This document shows positions 1 to 6,043 of a stretch of DNA of 6,286 nucleotides, piece after piece. Location of the stretch: contig CAZNFR010000142.1 in NCBI GenBank assembly GCA_964572225.1, forward strand, positions 1-6,286. The letters are read 5' to 3'. The stretch comes from CAZNFR01 sp964572225. Lineage in GTDB: Bacteria; Bacteroidota; Bacteroidia; Bacteroidales; GCA-2748055. The number at the start of each line of letters is the position of its first letter. The first letter of the stretch is position 1. The notes under the pieces were generated by a model. That model had not been told where the DNA came from. It did not search any database and saw only the letters and a list, made by a program, of their open reading frames with translations. The position numbers were made by a program, and so were the translations under genes.

Positions 1-21
1 AGAAATTTCAGGGAAATATTG

Positions 22-561
22 TTACATCTCCTCTTTTATTTCCATTGCATACGAGCTATACCATACAATCTTACCCTCGATGATGTAGTAGGATTCGTGG
101 ACTTGTCTTTTTCTTTCTTTGCCATCTTTGGATGTATTAACTGTGAACCCGGCCTGAACATGTTCTCCACCCTGTGAAGGATCAAGATCCACTGAAAAGG
201 CATAGTCAAAGGTCCAATTGGATTCCATTTCCATATCCTCCTCCTTAATTGCCGCAATTGCTGCATCTGCAGTTTTAAAGACCTGGCCATCAGAAAAATG
301 AGTGGTTGCGGTATCCACCATAAGAGCCCTCATGCCTTCATAATCTTTGGCCACCCAGAGCCTGTCAAATTCCTTAACAACATCGATAGCCTCTTCCGTA
401 CCAAGGTGAAATTTGGAGTCCCCCATCTCAAGCGAGAATCCTATTGACCTTTCCGACATTTCGGCTGATAGGGAATCAGCATTAGTTTCAGATGTTTCAT
501 TGGTTGAAGAAGAACAGGAAACAAAAAAGAAAACCACCGAGAGAAAAAATACATTTTTCAT
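22..561 (-). CDS. Lipoprotein with NTF2/SnoaL-like domain
   Basis: Predicted exported lipoprotein of 179 residues. The N-terminus has a Lys at position 3, a strongly hydrophobic stretch (about residues 4-13) and a lipobox FVSC with the acylated Cys at 16, so signal peptidase II processing is expected. A Ser/Thr/Asn/Glu-rich linker (about 17-50) follows. The remainder (about 55-175) resembles NTF2/SnoaL-like domains: an opening helix EEAIDVVKEFDRLW, a second helix around AKDYEGMRALM, then beta-rich sequence ending in ESYYIIEGKIVWYSSY, the usual closing strands. This fold serves enzymes and ligand-binding proteins alike, and no catalytic set is evident, so no reaction is assigned. There is no Asp at +2 and no clear acidic surface-export signal right after the Cys, so a periplasm-facing location is my guess. 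It is transcribed away from its neighbour at 762 and looks monocistronic within the window. The lipoprotein call is firm; the fold call is moderate. Confidence 0.8.
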   Translation of the reverse strand: MKNVFFLSVVFFFVSCSSSTNETSETNADSLSAEMSERSIGFSLEMGDSKFHLGTEEAIDVVKEFDRLWVAKDYEGMRALMVDTATTHFSDGQVFKTADAAIAAIKEEDMEMESNWTFDYAFSVDLDPSQGGEHVQAGFTVNTSKDGKERKRQVHESYYIIEGKIVWYSSYAMEIKEEM

Positions 562-702
562 AGGAATAAATTTGGGTTAGTAAAAAAAATTTATCGGAAA
601 TTACGGTAAGATATTGGTTGTCAGATCCTGAATTTCAACTTTAACTATTCTTTAACTAGGGTAAAAAAACACTTATCCAAGAAAAAAATCTTTTGATTTG
701 CC

Positions 703-710
703 TAAATTTG
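703..710 (+). promoter_or_regulatory. Possible Bacteroidota -7 element upstream of the flavodoxin-like gene
   Basis: TAAATTTG is an exact match to the Bacteroidota -7 consensus TAnnTTTG and lies 51 bases before the TTG start at 762. No TTG/TTTG sits at the expected 19-21-base distance upstream, so this is a half-site only. The rest of the 562-761 gap is A/T-rich, contains no gene I can support, and must also hold the divergent promoter for the lipoprotein, which I could not locate. Confidence 0.3.
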
Positions 711-761
711 AAAAGTAAAACCTGGTTGAAAGTTTGATTTTCCCTAATTTAATTTATTGTT

Positions 762-1238
762 TTGAAAATACACATCGTTTATGACTCTTTCTTTGGGAAC
801 ACCGAATTGATCGCAAAAGCCATCTCTAAAGGGGTCAGTACAGGATCAAACGAGGTAGAACTAATCCGTACCGGAGAATACAATACAGAGGAAAAACCGG
901 AATTACTGATTATGGGTTCCCCTACAAGACAATTCAGTTCATCACCTCTTACCAAGTCGGTTCTGGGAAGAATTGGGAGCAGGTCCTTGAAGGGATTAAA
1001 AGCCGCCACATTCGATACCCGAATTGATTTGGAAACCATTCAATCACGGCCCCTGAAATTTATGGTGGATAAGGGAGGGTATGCAGCTGCAAAAATTGCC
1101 CGTCAGTTAAAAAAGAAAGGAGCTGAAATTATTCAAAAGCCCGAGGGTTTTTTCGTTATTGATGAGAAGGGACCCTTGAAGGAAGGTGAAGAGGAAAGAG
1201 CACAGGAATGGGGTCGGAAACTAACTGAGCAGGAGTAA
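762..1238 (+). CDS. Flavodoxin-like (flavodoxin family) protein, TTG start
   Basis: A 158-residue cytoplasmic protein with a flavodoxin fold, probably binding FMN and acting in electron transfer or as a small flavoprotein. It opens with the first strand KIHIVYDS, followed by the phosphate-binding loop S-F-F-G-N-T (residues 9-14) and the helix ELIAKAI. The second strand-loop is LLIMGSPT (48-55), where the isoalloxazine-contacting loop is expected. A third strand, AATFDTRI, lies at 81-88, and the C-terminal part GYAAAKIARQLKKKGAEII ... GFFVIDEKGPL ... WGRKL is typical of stand-alone members of the family. The start is TTG at 762: the frame is closed by TAA at 750-752, no ATG lies between, and the next internal Met (51) would remove the first strand and the FMN loop. 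It is single-domain, with no iron-sulfur or oxidoreductase partner beside it, so its redox partner is unknown. Confidence 0.85.
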   Translation: MKIHIVYDSFFGNTELIAKAISKGVSTGSNEVELIRTGEYNTEEKPELLIMGSPTRQFSSSPLTKSVLGRIGSRSLKGLKAATFDTRIDLETIQSRPLKFMVDKGGYAAAKIARQLKKKGAEIIQKPEGFFVIDEKGPLKEGEEERAQEWGRKLTEQE

Positions 1239-1379
1239 CTCCATGAATTTTTATCCAGAAATTCAGGGAATCCATGTTCCATGATACAGGATAGGGCTAA
1301 AAGCTGACTTAAGGGCATTCAGTTTTGCAGATTGAGAGGCAAATAGAAGAGAATTTATTATTAATATTGTAGGTCTTTT

Positions 1380-1452
1380 GCCTCTTTAGCTCAGCTGGTA
1401 GAGCAGCTCATTCGTAATGAGCAGGTCGCGGGTTCGAGTCCCGTGAGAGGCT
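1380..1452 (+). tRNA. trnT: tRNA-Thr, anticodon CGT
   Basis: A full cloverleaf folds by eye. The acceptor stem GCCTCTT (1380-1386) pairs with GAGAGGC (1445-1451) with one T-G wobble, and T1452 is the discriminator base. The D arm is GCTC-AGCTGGTA-GAGC. The anticodon stem GCTCA/TGAGC encloses the loop TTCGTAA (1411-1417), giving anticodon CGT (1413-1415), which reads ACG (Thr). The T arm is GCGGG-TTCGAGT-CCCGT. CCA is not encoded (CTG follows), so it must be added after transcription. No intron is present. It stands alone, with no second tRNA beside it. Confidence 0.96.
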
Positions 1453-1703
1453 CTGATTTGGTTTTCGGGTTGCTTCTTTTTTCTGATAATAATCTGTTTT
1501 TATAACAAATCCCGGGCTGTGTTATATAAAAGCAGCACAAACCTGATCCAGGCAGCCCAGCCTAAAAAGGAATTCCTCATGTATTTTAAGTTAGTATACA
1601 ATTCAGAATTTGCATACGGTTTAAGATAATTTCCAGCTGCATAGCATCTAAATTCACTTGAAATCTGCCCTCTGGTTTTGTAAATTTTCGATAAAAAAAT
1701 ACC
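1453..1703. other. Non-coding stretch between tRNA-Thr and the unknown gene
   Basis: There is no open frame worth calling on either strand. It holds an inverted repeat (TATAACA 1501-1507 and TGTTATA 1520-1526, with flanking T and A runs extending the pairing across a two-base bulge). It also holds a 10-base palindrome AGGAATTCCT (1568-1577) and, at its right edge, the promoter-like site for the next gene. I see no tRNA-derived direct repeat that would mark an integrated element next to the tRNA. Confidence 0.6.
1658..1688 (+). promoter_or_regulatory. Putative Bacteroidota promoter for the unknown gene at 1704
   Basis: TTG (1658-1660), a 20-base spacer, and TAAATTTT (1681-1688), which matches TAnnTTTG at all defined positions but the last. 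The expected transcription start falls near 1694, leaving a leader of only about 10 bases before the ATG at 1704. This was read by eye against the known Bacteroidota consensus. Confidence 0.5.
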
Positions 1704-2411
1704 ATGGACCCAAACAGATCGATTGAAACCTATGGGATCATTACCAAAGAAGAACGGGTTTGCTCCCTGGGTTCAAAAGTGCTTTATGATACGCTGGTAC
1801 TGGAGACAAAAAATCCTTTTCCGGGGTATTATGGCCAAAATATTCCAGATACGGATAAGCCCAGGTCGCTTTATATAATTCTTGACAAAAAATATGAGTA
1901 TCTCCGGCTGGCGAGGATCCTAAAGCAGGTAAGGTTAAAACTGAATAAAAAATGTTTTGCCAGTTTCGGATCCATTGAAATTCAGAATAAAGATTATTAC
2001 TGTGTCAGAATCAGGAATCTGGAATGCTTTGAGAATATTTCGCATATTCAGAATGCGTTGATCGATTTCGGCATTGGGATGATGAATGCGAAAGAAACCG
2101 ACACAGAGGGAGTAATTCAGATCCACAAATCGTTTGTCCTCAAGCATCTGGGTGCCGAGTTATATTTCAAGGATGAAATTGACCCAGGGCATTATTACTT
2201 CAAAATTTCTCAGGATCTTAGCTGGGACCGTTTCAAGGCAGTCACCTTTGCGGTAAAAAACAATATCGATCAGAATATCTTCGATGCTGCAAAGGTTATC
2301 CTGTGGACCCATGAAGGGCCGAGCGATTTTGTCAGAATCTTTGAATTGAATCCCACTCCCGAAAGACTTAACAAGATCCGGAACCGGTATGAATATGAAC
2401 TGAGTCTCTAA
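1704..2411 (+). CDS. Protein of unknown function, 235 residues
   Basis: I do not recognise this protein. It has no signal peptide, no membrane segment and no lipobox, so it should be cytoplasmic. It opens with a beta-like stretch (SKVLYDTLVLETKNPFPGYYG, residues 24-44) that resembles conserved hypothetical proteins of Bacteroidota. Two segments, about 55-106 and 163-215, look like diverged copies of one alpha+beta unit. Each has a short strand containing Tyr (57/165), a basic helix with Arg (68/176) and Val (76/184), an aromatic at 85/193, then a strand containing VRI (101-103 and 210-212), at a steady offset of about 108. Cys occurs at 20, 84, 100 and 108 but not in a CxxC metal motif. ATG at 1704 follows an A/T-rich leader and a promoter-like site. 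It is separated by 168 bases from the next gene, so it is probably transcribed alone. That it is a real gene is well supported; its function is not assigned. Confidence 0.8.
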   Translation: MDPNRSIETYGIITKEERVCSLGSKVLYDTLVLETKNPFPGYYGQNIPDTDKPRSLYIILDKKYEYLRLARILKQVRLKLNKKCFASFGSIEIQNKDYYCVRIRNLECFENISHIQNALIDFGIGMMNAKETDTEGVIQIHKSFVLKHLGAELYFKDEIDPGHYYFKISQDLSWDRFKAVTFAVKNNIDQNIFDAAKVILWTHEGPSDFVRIFELNPTPERLNKIRNRYEYELSL

Positions 2412-2460
2412 TTTCGCTGAAGGAATATGCGCCGGTAGTTTTCGCAACATATCCTGGGAC

Positions 2461-2491
2461 TTGACTTTTTAAGGATAACTGAATACTTTTA
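2461..2491 (+). promoter_or_regulatory. Putative Bacteroidota promoter for the exported tandem-domain gene
   Basis: TTG (2461-2463), a 20-base spacer, and TACTTTTA (2484-2491), which matches TAnnTTTG except for the last base. Transcription would start near 2497, giving a leader of about 80 bases before the ATG at 2580, longer than that of the other promoters in the window. Confidence 0.5.
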
Positions 2492-2493
2492 GG

Positions 2494-2539
2494 GAGAGAT
2501 CTGATTTTCTCTCACCATACCTTGTATTCATGAGGTATG
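2494..2539 (+). promoter_or_regulatory. Two small inverted repeats in the 5' leader
   Basis: GAGAG (2494-2498) can pair with CTCTC (2509-2513) around a 10-base loop. Just after it, CATACCT (2516-2522) pairs perfectly with AGGTATG (2533-2539) around another 10-base loop. If transcription starts near 2497, the second hairpin lies wholly in the mRNA leader and the first partly at its 5' end. No known riboswitch family is recognisable and no T-tract follows, so it is not an intrinsic terminator. It could be an mRNA stabiliser, a protein site, or chance. Confidence 0.3.
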
Positions 2540-2579
2540 ACTATTTATTCCTTCCACTGAAAACGCAAAATTCCGCATC

Positions 2580-3359
2580 ATGAATACCAAAATATGGATC
2601 GTTGCATCCCTGGCAGGTTTCTTTTTAATCTCCCCCCAGGTAATTACCCCACAGAACCTTCCGGAAGTAATCGCACTTCGAAACCTTCATCTAAGGAAAG
2701 GAACCAATCCCATCATTTTTCAGAACTATTATAAGCAATGGTGTGAAAAGATACAGGACAATTCCAAGGGAGCCAGTGGCTGGATTATGTATGGAGACCG
2801 GGGAGCAAACCAGGGGCAGTACTGCTTTGCATGGGGATTTAATTTTCTGGCCACGAGAGACTACTATTTTCCTGAATCCGATCTGGCAAATTACCCTCAA
2901 TGGAACGCTGTTCTGGAAAAATTTCATTTCAGACCTCCCACGGATCAACTGGTTGACAGCATATCCGATTATACCGATTTTGTTGTTATCGGGTATAACT
3001 CCATGATTGATCCTCAGCTGGGTCAGTTGATATGCATAAGCTACTTCGACGTGGCCGTAGGAAGACAATCCCAGTTTGAACGCTTTGTCAGTTATGAATT
3101 ACAACCGGCGCTTCAGAAGGATATCGAAGGATTTAGGCTTTATGTCTTAAAGGGTGACCGGGGCAGCATGGTGGGTAAATATGCACTCTTCCGGGTTTTT
3201 GATTCGGTTGATGTACGAAATAAGTATTTTCCTGAAGGGATAAACAATCCAGCCCCCGATTTCGCTGAGCAATGGAACATGGTTGAAAGCCTGTATACAC
3301 GATTGCAGAACTTTATGTCAGATTCCAGCAAGCCAACCGAGTATATTGTTGTTCGCTAA
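2580..3359 (+). CDS. Exported protein with two tandem alpha+beta (dimeric-barrel-like) domains
   Basis: A 259-residue predicted secreted or periplasmic protein of unknown function. Residues 1-25 form a signal peptide: Lys at 4, hydrophobic core IWIVASLAGFFLI, then a polar SPQVITPQ region, with no lipobox Cys. The mature protein is an internal duplication of about 105 residues. GDRG occurs at 72-75 and 192-195, a Tyr-Phe-Pro-Glu block at 96-99 and 216-219, QWN at 107-109 and 231-233, and T-[DE]-[FY]-[VI]-V at 132-136 and 253-257. Each copy runs strand, helix with aromatic core (FQNYY / FERFV), strand ending at GDRG, a strand containing F-x-W or F-R-V, helix, final strand. This order resembles ferredoxin-like dimeric alpha-beta barrel domains, so the two halves may form one barrel intramolecularly; the fold is inference. 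The copies are clearly diverged, so the duplication is old. Two Cys (55, 82) occur in copy 1 and one (152) at the start of copy 2. It converges on the VOC gene with 4 bases between stops. Confidence 0.82.
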   Translation: MNTKIWIVASLAGFFLISPQVITPQNLPEVIALRNLHLRKGTNPIIFQNYYKQWCEKIQDNSKGASGWIMYGDRGANQGQYCFAWGFNFLATRDYYFPESDLANYPQWNAVLEKFHFRPPTDQLVDSISDYTDFVVIGYNSMIDPQLGQLICISYFDVAVGRQSQFERFVSYELQPALQKDIEGFRLYVLKGDRGSMVGKYALFRVFDSVDVRNKYFPEGINNPAPDFAEQWNMVESLYTRLQNFMSDSSKPTEYIVVR

Positions 3360-3363
3360 AAAT

Positions 3364-3900
3364 CTATTTATTAAGATTCTCAAGGAGTTCAATGATCAGG
3401 GACATATCCTTGTCTGATTCCAGGTAGCTGTATTGCCCACCGGTCCATCCTCCGCGCTGTACTTCTGTGAATCCCAAGTCATCGAGTCCTGAAACACGCG
3501 CTTCCATTCCGTCAATCCAGAATGCAATATGATGGATCCCACCTCCGGTTTTTTCGAGGAAGTCGCTCCAGGTACTTGGTTTGCCAACAGGCTCGATCAA
3601 TTCAATCTGAACATTTTCAAGATTGAAAAAAGCCAGTTTTGCAGTTGCATTGGTAAGCTCCCCCTTGTGGGTAGTGGGGTTATCCTCAGGGTTTTCGGCT
3701 ATGATAATTTCTGGTTTTTCCATATTGAAAAGGGCGGCATACTTATCTGCTGCTTTATCAATATTCTTAACAATTATGCCCACCTGGGCCATTTTTTTAT
3801 TCAACATAGCGATTTCATTTTTATGGATAAAACCTGAAAAAACGGCTCCTCCTGCGAAAGCCAGAAAGAGGATCAGAGGTTGGGCGATGATTTTCTTCAT
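3364..3900 (-). CDS. Exported or membrane-anchored VOC-family (glyoxalase/epimerase fold) protein
   Basis: A 178-residue protein with one vicinal-oxygen-chelate domain. Residues 1-24 (MKK, then the hydrophobic segment PLILFLAFAGGAVFSGF) look like a signal peptide or anchor, so the domain would lie outside the cytoplasm. The VOC domain spans about 36-175. It contains the first strand and helix AQVGIIVKNIDKAADKYAALF, then FFNLENVQIELIEPVG, GGGIHHIAFWIDGM and a closing LIIELLE. By comparison with methylmalonyl-CoA epimerase, metal ligands are expected at Gln39 (usually His), Glu100, His124 and Glu171. The PSTWSDFLEKTGGGIHHIAF segment is shared with epimerase/lactoylglutathione-lyase-like members. 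The substrate is unknown. A Met at 32 could give a cytosolic form, but the MKK plus hydrophobic start supports the full-length reading. It converges with the tandem-domain gene and diverges from acetyl-CoA synthetase. Confidence 0.82.
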   Translation of the reverse strand: MKKIIAQPLILFLAFAGGAVFSGFIHKNEIAMLNKKMAQVGIIVKNIDKAADKYAALFNMEKPEIIIAENPEDNPTTHKGELTNATAKLAFFNLENVQIELIEPVGKPSTWSDFLEKTGGGIHHIAFWIDGMEARVSGLDDLGFTEVQRGGWTGGQYSYLESDKDMSLIIELLENLNK

Positions 3901-3987
3901 AGTTGTAAAATCTTAAGTTTTCCTCAAGAATATTCTGGCAGTACACTCTACTGTTTTAAATACTTTCTGAAAGGAAGATAGGAAATT

Positions 3988-4019
3988 TTTGTCGTTATGA
4001 AGTCGAATTCTTATTTTTA
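3988..4019 (+). promoter_or_regulatory. Putative Bacteroidota promoter for acetyl-CoA synthetase
   Basis: TTTG (3988-3991), a 20-base spacer, and TATTTTTA (4012-4019), one base from TAnnTTTG. This is the best two-part site in the window: full TTTG upstream element, right spacing, 26 bases before the ATG at 4046. It lies in the 145-base divergent region shared with the VOC gene, whose own promoter I could not identify with confidence. Confidence 0.55.
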
Positions 4020-4045
4020 CTAATTCTAAATAAATATTCGTAACT

Positions 4046-5941
4046 ATGGAATCATCGAAAAACAATGAAATGTATTATCCTTCCAATGAAGTGACAGCCA
4101 ATGCCAGGATAAAGGATTACCGGAGCATTTATGATAATTCGGTAAAGGATCGGGTACATTATTGGGCTGAGGAGGCTAAATCTCTCGAATGGTTCAAATC
4201 CTGGGATAAGGTACTGGATGATTCCAGGGCTCCGTTTTATCAATGGTTTACTGGCGGCAAGATAAATGTGGTTTCGAATGCTCTCGATCGTCATTTGCAT
4301 TCGGAAATGCGAAATAAGCTGGCTTTAATCTGGGAGGGGGAGCCCGGTGATGTAAGGACCTTTTCGTATTTCGCTCTTCACAGGGATGTTTCCAAATTTG
4401 CCAATGTTTTGAAGGCCATGGGTGCTAAAAAGGGGGATATAATTACCATTTACATGCCGCAAATTCCTGAGATAGTTATTGCCATGCTTGCCTGTGCCAA
4501 GATCGGAGTTGCACACAGTGTGGTTTACGGGGGATTCAGCGTTGAGGCCCTGGCCGAGAGGATAGCTGATGCTCACAGCCGCATTCTTATTACAGCCGAC
4601 GGTGGATTCAGGCGAGGAAAGCCTACCAATCTGAAGAGCATTGCCAACGAGGCTATGAAACGTTCTCCCACCATTGAAGTCTGCATCACCGTAAAGCGCA
4701 CAGGTGAGGAAGTTTACATGGAAAATGATCGTGATTTCTGGTATTCCGATTTGATGGGGATGCCCATTGCCGGGCGAATTTGTCCGACAGAAGAAACCGA
4801 TTCTGAAGACCCTCTCTTTGTTCTGTACACCAGTGGTACCACTGGAAAACCCAAAGGGCTGGTGCACACACACGGAGGTTATTCGGTATATACCTCAACG
4901 ACATTTAAATATGTGTTTGACATTCAACCGGTAGATCGTTGGTGGTGTGCTGCCGATCCCGGATGGATTACTGGCCATTCTTATATTATTTATGGTCCCA
5001 TGATCAATGGGGCCACCGTATTGCTTTACGAAGGAGCTCCTAATCATCCCTATCCGAATCGTTGGTGGCAAATGATTGAAAAATACGGTGTAAATATTTT
5101 ATATACTTCACCTACTGCCATTAGGGGGCTAATGCGCTTTGGTGATTCCTGGGCCGAAAAACATGACCTGAGTTCGCTTCGGTTGCTGGGATCTGTTGGC
5201 GAGCCCATTAATCCGGAGGCCTGGAAATGGTACCACAGGGTTATCGGCAAGGAAAAGTGTCCGATCATGGATACCTGGTGGCAGACGGAGACCGGTGGAT
5301 TTATGATTACTCCCCTCCCGGTTACTCCTCTCAAACCCGGTTCCGCCACGCTACCTTTTTTTGGAAATGAAATGGCAATTGTGGATGAAGAAGGTCTGGA
5401 AGTACCTGATGGTACCGAAGGAAACCTGGTCATAAAAAATCCATGGCCGGGTATGGCAAGGACCATTTTAGGTGATCCTGACAGATTCATTGAGAAATAC
5501 TGGGAAAAATACCGGGATAAAGGCTGGTACCTTACCGGCGATTCTGCCAAACGAGATAAGGATGGGTATTACTGGATCATCGGGCGTAATGACGATGTAC
5601 TGAAGGTAAGCGGATACCGGTTGGGTTCTGCCGAGATTGAAAGTGCGCTGGTAAGCCACCCTGCTGTTAATGAGGCTGCAGCGGTAGGACTGCCCGATGA
5701 ACTAAAAGGAAACATTATTCATGCTACGGTCATCCTCAGGGATGGCTATGAGGGCAATGAAAAACTAGAAGCAGAGCTCAAAAAACATGTAGAAGAGGAA
5801 ATCGGGCCCATTGCAAAGCCTGCTCACATAGTTTTTGAAAAAAGTCTTCCGAAAACCCGAAGCGGAAAAATAATGCGAAGGGTTTTAAGAGCCAGGGCAC
5901 TTGGACAGGATGAAGGAGATCTGACCACCCTGGAAGAATGA
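4046..5941 (+). CDS. acs: Acetyl-CoA synthetase (AMP-forming acetate-CoA ligase)
   Basis: Cytoplasmic enzyme making acetyl-CoA from acetate, ATP and CoA through acetyl-AMP. It is complete at 631 residues, near the usual ~650. The N-terminal Acs-type region (about 25-85, with YDNSVKDRVHYWAEEAKSLEW) is followed by the AMP-binding core: nucleotide loop YTSGTTGKPKG (261-271), DPGWITGHSY (304-313), GEPINPEAW (385-393) and DTWWQTETGG (409-418). The second Trp there (412) corresponds to the Trp that limits the pocket of Salmonella Acs to acetate, which favours acetate over propionate. YLTGD (495-499) carries the ribose-binding Asp; GRNDD (513-517) is the hinge to the C-terminal domain. The acetylation-type motif PKTRSGKIMRR places the catalytic Lys at 608, a likely site of reversible lysine acetylation, although no acetyltransferase or deacetylase is nearby. 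The hinge strand reads KVSGYRLG rather than the common NVSGHRLG. It appears monocistronic with its own promoter. Confidence 0.96.
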   Translation: MESSKNNEMYYPSNEVTANARIKDYRSIYDNSVKDRVHYWAEEAKSLEWFKSWDKVLDDSRAPFYQWFTGGKINVVSNALDRHLHSEMRNKLALIWEGEPGDVRTFSYFALHRDVSKFANVLKAMGAKKGDIITIYMPQIPEIVIAMLACAKIGVAHSVVYGGFSVEALAERIADAHSRILITADGGFRRGKPTNLKSIANEAMKRSPTIEVCITVKRTGEEVYMENDRDFWYSDLMGMPIAGRICPTEETDSEDPLFVLYTSGTTGKPKGLVHTHGGYSVYTSTTFKYVFDIQPVDRWWCAADPGWITGHSYIIYGPMINGATVLLYEGAPNHPYPNRWWQMIEKYGVNILYTSPTAIRGLMRFGDSWAEKHDLSSLRLLGSVGEPINPEAWKWYHRVIGKEKCPIMDTWWQTETGGFMITPLPVTPLKPGSATLPFFGNEMAIVDEEGLEVPDGTEGNLVIKNPWPGMARTILGDPDRFIEKYWEKYRDKGWYLTGDSAKRDKDGYYWIIGRNDDVLKVSGYRLGSAEIESALVSHPAVNEAAAVGLPDELKGNIIHATVILRDGYEGNEKLEAELKKHVEEEIGPIAKPAHIVFEKSLPKTRSGKIMRRVLRARALGQDEGDLTTLEE

Positions 5942-5993
5942 TTTTGCCCTTTCATTTCTTATAATATCCTGCTCCTGTTTGCCCATTTTCTCT

Positions 5994-6001
5994 TATTTTT
6001 G
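5994..6001 (+). promoter_or_regulatory. Possible Bacteroidota -7 element upstream of pgi
   Basis: TATTTTTG is an exact TAnnTTTG match located 42 bases before the pgi ATG. The nearest upstream TTTG (5978-5981) is only 12 bases away, which is too close, and no TTG sits at 19-21 bases, so this is a half-site. If real, pgi has its own promoter rather than depending on read-through from acs. Confidence 0.35.
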
Positions 6002-6043
6002 CAGCGGCAATAAAAACGCAGTTATCATTTAAACCATATCCAC

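Noticed and set aside
1244..1265. TGAATTT / AAATTCA hairpin after the flavodoxin-like gene, as a terminator
   Set aside because: The 7-base stem has only one G-C pair and is followed by GGGAATCC rather than a T-tract.
1362..1369. TAATATTG as a -7 element for tRNA-Thr
   Set aside because: One mismatch to the consensus, no TTG at the proper upstream distance, and only 10 bases from the mature tRNA end.
1380..1703. tRNA-Thr as an integration site for a mobile element
   Set aside because: No direct repeat of the tRNA 3' end, integrase or phage-like gene is found downstream within the window.
2421..2455. Imperfect hairpin AGGA-a-TATG / CATATCCT after the unknown gene, as a terminator
   Set aside because: There are only eight pairs with a bulge, and the nearest T-run (2466-2470) is 11 bases downstream and sits within the next promoter spacer, so it does not fit an intrinsic terminator well.
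3361..3378. AATCT / AGATT repeat at the convergent gene junction as a bidirectional terminator
   Set aside because: A 5-base A/T-rich stem is too weak and mostly lies within the VOC coding end.
4325..4873. Antisense open frame of 182 codons inside acs
   Set aside because: It lies wholly opposite a strongly conserved enzyme gene, has Cys/His/Gly-rich low-complexity composition with no domain pattern, and is explained by the codon use of the sense strand. The same applies to the antisense frame at 5050-5550.
3364..5941. VOC protein plus acyl-CoA synthetase as a propionate/methylmalonyl-CoA pathway pair
   Set aside because: The genes are divergent, the VOC protein is predicted to leave the cytoplasm, and the ligase keeps the acetate-selecting Trp; no mutase or carboxylase is present.
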